From Arthrobotrys musiformis (lineage: Eukaryota; Ascomycota; Orbiliomycetes; Orbiliales; Orbiliaceae), in assembly GCA_036971715.1 (NCBI GenBank), contig JAVHJL010000001.1, positions 1,488,001 to 1,552,000 on the forward strand: 64,000 bases of DNA. The letters are read 5' to 3'. Both the position numbers and the translations under genes were made by a program. The number at the start of each line of letters is the position of its first letter. Positions within the stretch are counted from its first letter, which is position 1. This document shows, piece after piece, positions 13,311 to 24,752 of the stretch. Below the pieces are notes generated by a model. The model made no database searches. It saw only the letters and a list, made by a program, of their open reading frames with translations, and was not told where the DNA came from.

Positions 13311-15324
13311 ATGAACTCCACGACGACGACCACCACTTCCTCGTGGAATCCCTATTTTCAGTTAGTTGAGGAAAGGAAAATGGCTAAACCAATGCCGGCC
13401 CCGTTTGATGCCTCTAAAGTGCATGAAAAATGGCCGTTCGTTAAGGGCGAGATGGCTCCGGCCCAACTTTACAGCACCACCTCTGGTAGACTCTTCCACT
13501 CCGGAAAGATCGCGATCATTACAGTTGGGCTACCCGCGCGTGGGAAGACGTATGTTTCCTTATATATACCTAGTGCTTCTTTAAATATGGTTATCTCATA
13601 CTAAGTTGTATACATTCCAGCCACCTGTCGGTCGCCTTAACTCGATATCTTCGATGGTAATCTCAAATCCGCCCAATCATATGTTTTTCTCTTTCGGGGC
13701 TGACTGGTTGCACCAGGCTCGGTGTGATTACCCACACCTTCCACTTGGGTGACTATCGCAGAGCGCATTGCGCGCCCGGACAAGATGTTCCAGACGATTA
13801 TTTCTTTGTCAATGGTAGGCGAAATATTTACGTAAAAAGCCAAGATATTTACATTCACTAAAGCATGGGTATTATAAACTAGCATCACCATCGTCCGTGC
13901 TTCTGCGCCAGAAGATATTACGTCAATGCCGAACGGACATCTACGAGTTTTTCGACCAACATGGTGGGCAAGTCGCGATATACGATGCCGTTAATCCTAC
14001 TGCTGCGGGGAGAAGATTGCTAGCGAAAGAGTTCTTGAAGAATGATATCCATGTGAGAGGGCTCTATCTTATTATCCTTGGGCCTCATTCTGACCATTCT
14101 TCAGCCTATCTTCATCGAGTCTACTTGTGACGATATGAAAATTATTGAGGAGAACGTTAGGAACGTCAAGATCAGCTCACCAGATGTAAGGACACCGAGT
14201 TGCCCACTGTATCTTTTTGCTCTGGGAAACTAAAAGGGAATTTAGTACTCTGGTTGGAAACCCGAAGATGCTGTCCAAGACTACCTCCGTAGGATCACCG
14301 TCAAAATTCCTCACTTCGAAACAATGGAGGAAACAGAACTTGACTACATCAAGGTATGCCTCGCGAAGAAACACCGGGCTTCGTTTCATGAACTAACCAT
14401 GTAAAACTTCCAGATGATTAACGCCGGAGAGAGAATCATTGTAAACAACTGCCGTTTCGGATATCTACCTAACCGAATCGTATTCTATTTAATGAATTTG
14501 CACATTAAGGCTCGACGAACCTACTTCGCGAGAGTAGGTTTATTTTTTCAAACACATTTTAAGATATATTGATGCTAAAACTACATTGTTTCTTTAGTCC
14601 GGGATTGCAGACCATGATTCCTACAAAGCCGATGCACCGCTCTCCGAACAAGGCCTCGACTACGCTCGCCGCCTCGCCGATACGATCACTAAATTCCGTG
14701 TCGAGGAACTCCGCGCCCACGTTGCCGCCGGTGGCTCTAAAGAAGACCGTCCCTTAGTCGTTTGGACCTCCACCCGCATTCGCACTGTCCAAACCGCGGA
14801 CCAACTTGCCGCGAAGGGTATGAAGGTTCGACAGCGTCAACAGCTTTCTCAACTCAACCCAGGTGACGTCGAAGGTCTTACCGAAGATGAAATCCGCCAA
14901 CGATATCCCGAGGAATTGGAGAAACATAACCACGACCCATACCATCATCGATATCCTAGATCTGAGAGTTATCACGACCTAGCAGTCCGGCTTGAACCGA
15001 TTATTTTGGAGTTGGAGAGAGAGCATAATGATTTACTCATTATTGCTCACGAGAGTGTTCTCAGGGTGCTTTATGCATACTTGATGGCCTGCTCAACGGC
15101 GGATATCCCTACGATGAAGTTTGGGAGAGACGAGATTGTTGAGGTAGGGGATTTGCTGCATATTTAGCCTCCGTAAAGAAACCGGCCCGCTAACATTGTT
15201 CCTCTAACAGATTGTGCCCGCGAGCTACAATAATGTCGCAAGACGAATTCCAATCCCACCAGGCATCCACCAAGAAGTCCCAAACACGCCGTTCGGGTTC
15301 CCGCCAGTGTTCAGTGGGATATAA
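13311..15324 (+). CDS. 6-phosphofructo-2-kinase / fructose-2,6-bisphosphatase family, predicted kinase-only
   Basis: Makes fructose 2,6-bisphosphate, the activator of glycolytic phosphofructokinase. Nine exons (13311-13549, 13621-13656, 13717-13814, 13883-14052, 14105-14185, 14246-14353, 14414-14533, 14598-15143, 15211-15324) give 503 aa. The kinase P-loop GLPARGKT is at residues 73-80, followed by a long kinase domain with HTFHLGDYRR. The C-terminal half is the histidine-phosphatase fold, with SESYHDLAVRLEP and AHESVLRVLYAYL. The phosphatase catalytic triad is altered: where the active enzymes have R-H-G, residues 284-286 read R-S-G, and the acid Glu of the LNEIDAG motif reads Gln369. Only the second His (435) is kept. 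In yeast Pfk26 a His-to-Ser change at this place is known to go with loss of phosphatase activity, so this protein is probably a kinase only. The start is taken just before the Thr-rich leader; Met at 13380 is an alternative. Confidence 0.95.
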
Positions 15325-15908
15325 ACTTTCAATTTCTTATTCGCAGTTGCAATGTTTCTTCCAGTTGGCACGAACCGACCTTTTAGTTCGGTCAATTTCC
15401 CTTCTCTCGATTCACTTTTTTTCTCCCTTCGTTCTATTGTTTGTACTTTTAGAATGTGTTTTTTTCTTCTGTATCGCAAGGATTCCCTTTTGTTCTACTC
15501 GGTCCTTCGTCTTTGGGCGTTATATGTTCTATGTTCTTGATATACAATTTGGGCGGAGAACGGCGGGATATGGATTTCTCAAAGGATCGAGCTATTTCGT
15601 ACATACATAGAGGTGCTCCTGAAATGTATATTCGCAGAGATATCTAGAAAGAAAGAACCTCAATAACAGTTCACAAAATTTTTTGAATCGGCCGTCGTAT
15701 ATCGCGATCAATATTACCGCCCTTTTATATGCGGTGGCATTTGGGCCGTAGAATGACTCCAAATTTATGAGCTCGATATCAAGCTTGCAAATGCCCAGCC
15801 AACAACGAAATTTCTACCACACTTGAACTTTTCGCTTGCTTCCATCCCGCACTAGCTTCCCCAGAAAAACCTCTAATTTTTTTTATAGGCCAGATATAAT
15901 ACGCCGCC
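15325..15908. other. Intergenic, PFK-2 3' flank and elp2 promoter
   Basis: About 580 bases between two genes on the same strand. The first half is T-rich and is probably the 3' UTR of the upstream gene. The second half should hold the elp2 promoter. No further gene or repeat was seen. Confidence 0.5.
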
Positions 15909-18549
15909 ATGACAGACACTCGCGGCAGAATACACCCCCGCTTCATCTCCATCGGTGCGAACCGTATCCCCGCTGCCTCGGACTGGGACACCAACTCCGG
16001 GATTATTGCCTATGGTGCTGGGAATGTGGTTGCCCTGTGGAGGATCGATGAGGTAGAACAGCTTAGCCCCGCCACGACCCCTCCATACAAAATTCTACGA
16101 TTTTTCACGCACGTTATATACGGCCATAGCTAACTAAACGGGGTTATAGACCGAAACATCACCTTCCGGTGTAATTGCGACGCTGAAGGGGCATACGGAT
16201 AAAGTCTCTGCCGTCCGGTTTGTGAATGATACGCCGGATTCTTCGTCGATATTGTTATCTGGAGGGGTAGATAAAGTTCTTCGGGTTTGGAAGCTTGTGG
16301 ATACGTCTGATGCTTTGGATATACCGCGGTATGAATTGCTTGGCCAGTCGCCGCCGCACGATGGGTCGATTGTGGATATTGCGGTTGAGAGGGCCGGGGG
16401 CAGGCATAATACCCCCCTAGAAGGAGAAGAACGAAATGGAAAGAGTACAATAATCGCCTCAGCATCCGCCGATGGAAGTATCAAGATCTGGAGACTCGAA
16501 ATATCAAAAGAAGGAACCGGGGAGGTTCTAACGCTCCTACAAACCCTAACCACGAAGCCAAAGTACTTCCCGCTCAGCATCGCACTAGCAAAACTCTCAC
16601 AAACCGGGGATGATGAAGTCTGGATCCTTGCTGTCTCCGGGTCCTCGAATTCTATTCAGATATTCGTCGGCAGCACTTTGGGGGATAAATCGGATTTCAC
16701 GCATTCGGCCACCCTAACCGGTCACGAAAACTGGATCCGTTCCCTCTCTTTCGTCCGCGAAGCCAACTCGGATGATCTACTCCTCGCAACCGGTAGCCAA
16801 GATCGTTATATCCGTCTCTGGCGGGTACACCGTGGCAGTACACTACCAGCCCAATCCGCCGGTTCGAAGATGATGATCATGGGACAAGCATTATCCAACA
16901 AAGCCCACCGATTTTCAGCCGGAACTAGTAAAGAGGATTACTCGATTACCTTCGAAGCCCTGCTGGTGGGCCACGAGGACTGGGTGTACTCCGCGTACTT
17001 TAGAAAGGATGCGGATGGGAAGGTTAGATTATTAAGTGCCTCTGCGGATAATTCTCTATCGATATGGGAGGCGGATGAAACGAGCGGTATATGGGTATGC
17101 ACTGCGAGAATGGGCGAGGCGAGTGGTATGAAGGGGTCTAGTACTGCGACTGGTAGCACAGGTGGGTTTTGGGTTGGGCTGTGGAGCCCTGATGGGAATA
17201 ATGTGGTGTCGTTCGGCAAGAACGGCGGGTGGAGAAGGTGGTTCAATAGTGGAGAAGGGGAGTGGGTGCAGAAGAGCGCTGTAGCGGGGCATATTAGGGA
17301 TGTTATGGGAGTTTCATGGGAGAAGGAGGGAAAGTATCTCCTTTCCACGAGGTAAGAAACAAATAGTTCAGTTACTTCCAAGGACCTCGCTAACAGAAAT
17401 ATTAGTTTGGATCAATCCACCCGCCTCTACGCACGCTGGAAGTCCTCAAAACACAGATCATTCTACGAGTTTTCGAGGCCGCAAATCCACGGCTACGATA
17501 TCAACTCCATTGTCTCTATCGGTCCTACAAAATTTGTGAGCGGCGCAGACGAGAAGTTGATGCGGGTCTTCGGCGAACCAAGAGGAATCGCTAAGATGCT
17601 GGAAGAAATGTGTGGGATTCAACAAGCGGATATGGAGTCTTTGCCCGATGTAGCCAGCCAGCCAGTATTAGGACTCTCAAACAAAGCTGTCAATACCGCC
17701 CCGGAGGAAAATGGTGAGGAAGGAGAGGAAGGAACCGTCGAGGGACAAGCGTACCCTCCGTTCGAAGATTCGTTATCAAGACATACGCTTTGGCCCGAAG
17801 AAGAGAAGTTGTACGGCCATGGATACGAAATCTCAACTATTGGATGTAGCAACGCCGGTGATGTTATCGCTACAGCGTGCAAAGCGTCATCGGTATCGCA
17901 TGCCGTTATCAGAATGTTCGAGACAAAAACGTGGAGGCAGCTCAAACCGGCGTTAGAGGCACACTCTTTGACCGTGAACAGGATTGCGTTTTCGAGGGAT
18001 GACGTTTACATGCTGAGCGTGGGGAGAGATAGGCAGTGGACGGTGTTTGAAAGAGTAACAGAAGGGTTGGAGGAGTATGAAGCGCCGTATAAACCTATGC
18101 AAGTGATGGCGAAAGCTCAAACGAGGGTTATCTTCGACGGGAAGTGGGTACCCTTGGAAGCTGGGAGGGCGTTTGTTACAGCGGCAAGGGATAAGACGGT
18201 GAAAGTTTGGGAATTGCAGGGTAAAGAATGGGGGTGCATCGAAACGGTTAAATTTGAGGAACCGATTACTGCCATCGATATTCTAGATCAAGCGATTGAT
18301 TTGGAAGGGGGCCGATTCGTAGTGCTAGCGGTGGGATTGGAGAGCGGTGCTTGGAGTGTCTATAAGGCTAAGGTGAAAGAGGGTGGTGGAATCGAAGGAT
18401 GGCAGGAGTGGATACAAGTTGATGGGTATATTGCGCCAGCCAAAGCGATTACACAGATCGCATGGAAGCCTACTGGAGAGGATAAAAGTTTCGAGGTCGC
18501 AATCTCGAGCGAAGACTCTTCGGTTAGGATATATGAGATACAGACATAG
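15909..18549 (+). CDS. elp2: Elongator complex subunit 2 (WD40)
   Basis: Elp2 is a scaffold of Elongator, the complex that modifies wobble uridine of tRNAs. Three exons (15909-16052, 16150-17351, 17406-18549) join to 829 aa, close to the usual size of about 800. The protein is two WD40 propellers in tandem. Repeats seen include ATLKGHTDKVSAVRF, SGGVDKVLRVWKL, ASADGSIKIWRLE, LTGHENWIRSLSF, TGSQDRYIRLW and LLSASADNSLSIWE. The second propeller has STSLDQSTRLYARW, the phrase that bridges intron 2 and is typical of Elp2, then AARDKTVKVWELQ. Both introns are canonical (GTAGAA...TATAG; GTAAGA...ATTAG). The gene is tail-to-tail with caf16, with only about 150 bases between the stop codons. Confidence 0.95.
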
Positions 18550-18698
18550 GTGTATTGGGTATCGTTGAGATATTTTACAAATAATATAGTGTAGGATGAA
18601 AACAACCATGGACGTTGAAGTCCCGCTAAACAACATCCGAGCATGGGATAACTAAAAAATATATTTGGGGCCGGAGCCAGTAAGGAGGCGAGATGAGA

Positions 18699-19707
18699 TT
18701 AGGCCTTTTGTAGCTTCTTTGCTGACGGTCGAGGGCCTCTCTCAACCAGATCCTCTGCTTGCCATCGCATAACGAGTTCGAGGAGAGACGAGTTTCTCCC
18801 AATAATTGCATCTTCGACGTGAGCAGTCTCAGCCTTAGACTGTGGTGGGAAGTACTCAGCGATCGGACCGCATTGGCGAACCTCCCCGAGAGTCATACGG
18901 ACAAGATGAGTAGGCCAGTTCGCCAACCCATCTGTTATATGCGTAGCATAGAGCTATACGGCACCATGATATTAATAAACGTCATCCAAGAAGATAAGAT
19001 CAAAAAATAACCTACGATAGTGCAGCCACGTTTTTCAGTTTCTTGCTTCAACCAATCCAAGAACCTCCATCTCGCCAAACAATCCAAGTCCACAGTTACT
19101 TCATCTAGCAGTAGGATACTCCAAGGACGAACTAAACCCATAGCCAACTGGACTCTTCGCCTCTCGCCATCAGAGACGGCGTGCATACGCCAATCAACAT
19201 CAATGTCCAGAATTGAGATTAGTTCGTCCCGCCGTTCGGTGTAATAAGAGCCGCCAACGGAGTGGAGTAGCTCGGTGACCGATATATCGGTACGGACTAT
19301 GGGGTTTAGAACCCATTCTACACGTCGTTTGTTACTATCTATAGCTCGGCCCGGAAGGTATAGTAATACACGGGACGGAAATGCATACCGACACCGAGGT
19401 AAGTCACACCCTCGAGACCTTGTTTGAACGGATCGACGCCCCCGACGAGGATTTTTCCGTCTCGAGCAAGTGTCTTTCCTATAGCGCGGCATTAATAAAA
19501 TGGTGATTGGTCGGGTTCGAGTTACTTTTTTGTCTTACCAGCCAGGAGTCTCAGGAGGGTAGACTTCCCAGCCCCGTTGGAGCCGATGAGAAGCGTGCGG
19601 GATGAAGATGGGACATGGAAAGAAACACTCGAGAGGCCCTTTTTACCGTTTGGGTAAGTATAGGAGAGGTCGGAGACGGAAGTGTCAGGGCTCGGAAGGT
19701 CGGACAT
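18699..19707 (-). CDS. caf16: Caf16-type soluble ABC ATPase (CCR4-NOT associated)
   Basis: Single ABC ATPase domain without membrane segments. Yeast Caf16 associates with the CCR4-NOT complex. Four exons (19539-19707, 19389-19478, 19016-19317, 18699-18953, read on minus) give 271 aa, close to yeast Caf16 (about 290). Walker A is GSNGAGKST in exon 1. The signature reads VSDGERRRVQLAMGL, the form usual for this family rather than LSGGQ. Walker B with the catalytic Glu is ILLLDEVTVDLD. The H-loop region is TILYATHITDGLANWPTH, assembled across the last intron. A longer in-frame start at 19764 is possible, but the Met at 19707 sits directly before the conserved start of the domain. Confidence 0.94.
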
Positions 19708-22700
19708 TGCGGATGAATCGATACGTACTGTCTGAGAATGTTTCTGGATGATGTCAAAATACAACAGGGAAGAGTGTTGCTTGCTTCAAATATTCTTGTG
19801 GAGCCGGGGATAAGCGGCAGTGTCGGCTTCGATTTCGACCAGGTACCAGGTCATAAAAATGCAAACTCCTTGAGAGATTCTTTACCTGGTGCTATTCGCA
19901 CTTATGTTTGGGTATTTCAAGCAGATATCGATCTTATATCAACGTTTTAACTGTATTGTACTCGCAATTATTGTATGTGGGCACGTTCGAAGTACGTCTT
20001 ATAATGATATATACTAGGCGATATTGACGCTAAAGTACATGTACATGTACAAATACGTTAGCTACAGACGAATCCGCATATGCCAATGTTGATTCGAAAA
20101 CAAACCCCCATCATTAAGATAGAGCAGTTGGAATCAAGCACAGAATCATTAATAACACTCCGAATTTCGAGAGGAGTTTCTTGGGTCTTCTACATAAAGT
20201 AGGTGGCTAGCGCATACGGTGCCACCCTTGAATAGACTGTCTCTCGACTCATGATCGGTATGCATGGTACTAGATCATTTCGATAAAATACAACGCCAGC
20301 AACGCGAGGAAACACTCAAACCTACGTGTAAAGAGTCCGATATTTCGTGATAACATTGGCTCGGCTTTGGCCCGTTGTTGGGATTTACGGAGTAAAATCC
20401 TCCTAGTGAGCTAGGTTGAGCTCCGGAGCGCATAGGTTTCGGAAACAACAGGAAAGTCGGAGGTAAGGGTGGGGGGAGCATCAACGCTAAATATTTGTCA
20501 AGGGAGTCGTGAGTACGGCAGCCGGATAGCTTCAACCCGTTCTGTCTAAAAGTTGTGGATTTGCCAGTACTATAGTAAGAAAACAGCTTTGTGATTGTAT
20601 TGAAATATCAAGACGGTACCGGAGTACTGCGTTTATAACTGGTACTTAATCTGTTCTATTGTGAAATATCGTGTATAAAACTTATATATTCGGTGTTTCG
20701 CCGGATTTACTCACGACCCACTAACCCTAGCCTCAATTTTGGGCCAGCCTTGGTTTGCAGATGTATGGGTGCTGGAGAGTAAAAAGGAATGGATTTCCAA
20801 AGACAATGGCTAATGTTTGGACTAAATTAACAGTCGTATATTAAGTCTAGTAGTTTGTTCTTCGGTGGATTTCTGGGTCGAATATCGGCTTGGTAGGTTT
20901 TATCTACGGCTATTTTGCGCAGAAAGTGTACTGTCTATCGAGGGTTTGAAACTAGTGGTTTAAATGTTTAGGCCCTTTGAGGGTTTATTTTGCTGGAATA
21001 TTGGGGTAAGAATGATTTCCAGAGACGACGAGCTAGCTAGATAGCTATCGATGGAGCAGCAGGTCAAGCCTAAATTCAATGCCTCGACTGTCATTTATTG
21101 CGAGAAGTTTGCCCACAGACGAATTAAATGAATCCAGACATTTAACCGCACAATTGCAGGCTTGGTTTTGCCCAGGCGCGGCACAGTATCAAAAGTTGCC
21201 TAAATCTTCTGAATTTTGCAAATTTGGTTGCTCCTATATCCTCATGCCACCGAATATAATTCTAAGAATATTCGAATTTCTGTCAGCTATCGGTCTTGGG
21301 TTGTAAATCTATAGCTACTCCATTGCAGTTGCTGTCTCAAGGCAATAGCTAATAGTGGTGTATTTCTTAGACTATAATTGTATTTAACTTCTGATCAGCC
21401 CAGTAACGCCAAACTCCAATGGCAGTGAACACCTTTTTTTAATTTTCGCGCCCTATCTACGAAGCTGGAGTTAGCTGCAGGCTATCCAAGCGTCGATGTG
21501 ACCCTGATTCGTGAGTTACATAAATTTGGCGGCCTTGAGATCTTGGCATGGGTGAAATACGAGTCTAGAATCAGCCCAATCGTCGCGAATTCACGTAGCT
21601 TGAGTTTATTTCTGGTCTGATCTTGCGCGAATCGCGAAACATGCGACGAGACACTCTACCAGATAAGACCAATTGATGGTACTTCCATGGGCAGCTCGCA
21701 ATGGGAGAGATAACACCGAGAATTGGTCACCAGAGACAAGTACCCTTCCCACGCCAAAAATTAAAAAGTCGCGATCGCGCAAAGCGGACAATGAAAAGTC
21801 CGATGGGGGAAGTCGGGAAAAGGAGAGGACAAAAAGCCCACTAACAGACCATGATGATCTTATCACCGGCCAATGGAACGCGCACGCCGGCTGCATGATG
21901 CCTGATCGAGCCTAGCTACTGCAAATGCCAATTTCAACGGCAGCCACAGCCATCCATTGAAGTCGAAGACAGGGGTAAAATGCGAGGGTTTTTGTGTGCG
22001 CCGGAAGCATGTCGGCTATGACGGTGCCAGAGCAGAGAAAATTTGTTCGGATTGTGGGAAGGCGAGAGCCCGGGTGGTTAGTAATTGGCATGTTATAGGT
22101 ATTTTACTTAACTCGCAGCTGGCGCCGGTCGCCAATTGAGAAAGTTCTCTTTCTTTTGCATTGTCCATCGAACAGCCCGCCACTGTATCTAGCAATTGAC
22201 CGCCGCAGTCGGTTGCCGTTGCATTTTTCGAGCCCTCGAGTTTTGCAGCACGTTTCGGGAGCAGCCACGGTAGATACTCTGTCGCTAGGTCCAAAGGCGT
22301 AGCTGGGCGACGACGACATCCAACGACAGCCAACACAGCAACACTCTTTTTCCCCGTCGCAGTCTTTCTTCTCGCGGGCTTCTGCTTGTTTCTGCATCTT
22401 CATCGATATAAAATTGACGGTTAGTGATATATATCTCCCCTCTTCTTGTTATGCTTTCTTTCTCGGAACATCGCGGATGTTATAACAGCTCCCATACTAG
22501 TGCAGCTCCCACAATTGGGTGCCACTGGGTTTTTTGATGTGGAAAAATTAAAAAAAATTAAATATTAAAAAGGGAATTAAATCGAATTGTTGGGATGCTT
22601 GCTGCCGCTGCTCCCTTGTTTCTCATGCAACATTCAAATAGGCAGCTGACTGACTCCTGTGCCAATTGCAATTTCCAGACTTCGATTTCCCCCTCTTCTT

Positions 22701-22781
22701 CTTCTTCTTCTTCTTCTCTTTCTTCTCTTCTCTTCATCATCGATTACAATTCCTAGGACTCATCCTAGATATACAGCAAAA
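19708..22781. other. Intergenic region between caf16 and erg3
   Basis: About 3.1 kb with no credible ORF. The minus-strand frame at 21606-21896 has no motif and is not supported. A self-complementary GTACATGTAC run lies near 20040. The last 100 bases before erg3 are CT-rich (TTC triplets from about 22692), a common feature of fungal core promoters and leaders. Confidence 0.5.
22692..22735 (+). promoter_or_regulatory. CT-rich tract just upstream of erg3
   Basis: A run of CTT/TCT triplets ending about 45 bases before the erg3 start codon. Pyrimidine tracts like this are common near transcription starts of strongly expressed fungal genes; the role here is inferred only from composition and position. 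Confidence 0.4.
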
Positions 22782-23980
22782 ATGGATATCGTACTGTCCC
22801 TCAGCGACACGCTGTTCCTTGACCGCTTCTACGCTTCCATTCTCCCCGTCAACAACCTCGCCGCCTCTCCAGATGTCTTCGCCGCAAATGCCAATCATAC
22901 ATCTGCTGTCAAAATCTCAAAGATAGCTCCCTCGATTACCGGCTATGCTTTCGACAGCGCCGTCCAGTTGACCAACCTCGTTGGAATCCTCCCAGGCAAA
23001 TATGCCGATCTTTCCGTTCTCCCCAGAGACAATGTCTACCGCCAATTATTTTCTCTATTCCTTCTGACCTGGTATGCAAAATAAATTAGCTGTCTTGATT
23101 AAAACCGGATACTAACTGAAACTAATAGGGTCTTTGGCTGTTTGCTCTATTTTGTTTCGTCGACCCTCTCCTACATTTTCGTCTTCGACAAAGACACCTT
23201 CAAGCACCCCAAATTCCTCAAAAATCAGATTCGCCAGGAAATATGGGTTTCCATGAAGGCCCACCCAGGAATGTCCCTTCTTACAGCTCCCTTCTTCCTC
23301 GCTGAGGTTCGCGGCTATACCCTCCTTTTCAGCAACGCCAACGATTACGGCCGTGCCTACTTTTACCTTCAATTCCCGCTCTTTATCCTATTTACCGATG
23401 CCTTTATTTACTTGATCCACCGCGGGCTCCACCACCCATCCATCTACAAATTCCTCCACAAGGCTCACCACAAATGGATCATGCCTAGCCCATACGCCAG
23501 CCATGCCTTCCACCCAGTCGACGGCTGGGCCCAGAGCTTGCCATACCATATCTTCCCATTCATCTTCCCACTCTGGAAGTACGCCTACGTCGGCCTCTTC
23601 GTCTTCGTCAACATCTGGACCGTCATGATCCGTAAGTAGCTCATTTCTGCAATTTCTAAATCTCGGAATTTTTTACTAACAGAGCTTGAACAGACGACGG
23701 AGAATATGTTGCCAACTCCCCAATCATCAACGGCGCTGCTTGCCATACCATGCACCACCTCTACTTCAACTACAACTACGGCCAGTTCACCACCCTCTGG
23801 GATCGTCTTGGCGGTTCTTACAGACCACCAAATCTGGAGCTTTTCTACAAGGAAACCAAGATGAGCAAGGCCGAGTTGGACAAGCAGGTCAAGGAGATGG
23901 AAAAGATGGTTAAGGAAGTTGAGGGCGACGATTCGTTCAGAGAATATATGCAAGAAGATGAGCCAAAGAAGTCGAAGTAA
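22782..23980 (+). CDS. erg3: Sterol C-5 desaturase (Delta7-sterol 5(6)-desaturase)
   Basis: ER di-iron membrane enzyme that introduces the C5-C6 double bond in ergosterol synthesis. Three exons (22782-23071, 23129-23631, 23694-23980) give 359 aa. The fatty acid hydroxylase His boxes are all present: HRGLHH at 194-199, HKAHH at 207-211 and HTMHH at 282-286. Hydrophobic segments lie around LFLLTWVFGCLLYFVSSTLS and FYLQFPLFILFTDAFIYLI. The C-terminus is Lys-rich (DEPKKSK). The start is the ATG in an AAAAATGG context directly before MDIVLSLSDTLFLDRFYA, the conserved beginning of fungal Erg3; an in-frame ATG 123 bases upstream lies in the CT-rich leader and is less likely. Introns contain CTAAC branch points. 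Confidence 0.96.
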
Positions 23981-24752
23981 ACATTTTTTCTTGACAGAAA
24001 GGGTTTACAGGCGATTGCAACGGCGAGCTCTGACGAAGGTAATGAATACTTGATACTTCTGCTGGGGAGGAATACTTAATGGGAAAAAAAAGTGGGGTGG
24101 ACGGGTTTGCTTTTCAAGGTAAAAGAGAAAAAAAATAAAAATAATTACTGGCGGATAACAGTATATAACGGCGTCAGGTTTCTTTCGATTCTGTCATGGT
24201 TTTTTTCCCCATTCACTAACTTTTTGGGAGATGGAACCCCCCCACTTCGGTGTATATTCTTGTCTCTCACTTCTTGTTTTTTTTTTCTTTATGCAAGCGT
24301 TTGTGTTTTTTTTGCTGTTTTATGACGACGGATGTCGAAGATTATATAATTAATACCGATGGAAGATAAGGCGGCACTTTTTGTGGGAAGGATTTTTTTG
24401 GGGATCTTGTTTTTTTGCATTAAGTGTCATCTTTCTTTCTGTATATACTTTTTGGGAGGAGGGTGGATAAACGAAGTCGAATATATATACTGATATTTGA
24501 TGGAAAACGAAAGAACATTCAAGAAGGCAATTGTAAAATCACCGAGTCTTTCATTAAAGGTGCTGAGCACTTTTGAAGAATATTCTAGTATTCTCTGGAG
24601 ATATCGATCTGTAGGCGGCTCAAGCAGTTACATCAATACCAATCCATCTATCATGTTATAATTAGCATGATATGCCAGCATACATATATTAACTAGCAAA
24701 GATAAGGTCCAATATTAACGGGACACCTGTCTTTGCTCGTTGGATTTCGCAG
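23981..24752. other. Convergent 3' flanks of erg3 and the F-box gene
   Basis: About 770 bases between two convergent stop codons. It is T- and A-rich with several T runs and TATATA stretches, as expected for fungal 3' UTRs and polyadenylation regions. No ORF or RNA gene is supported. Confidence 0.5.

Noticed and set aside
16130..17381. Minus-strand ORFs of 111-148 codons
   Set aside because: They are antisense to the WD40 exon of elp2.
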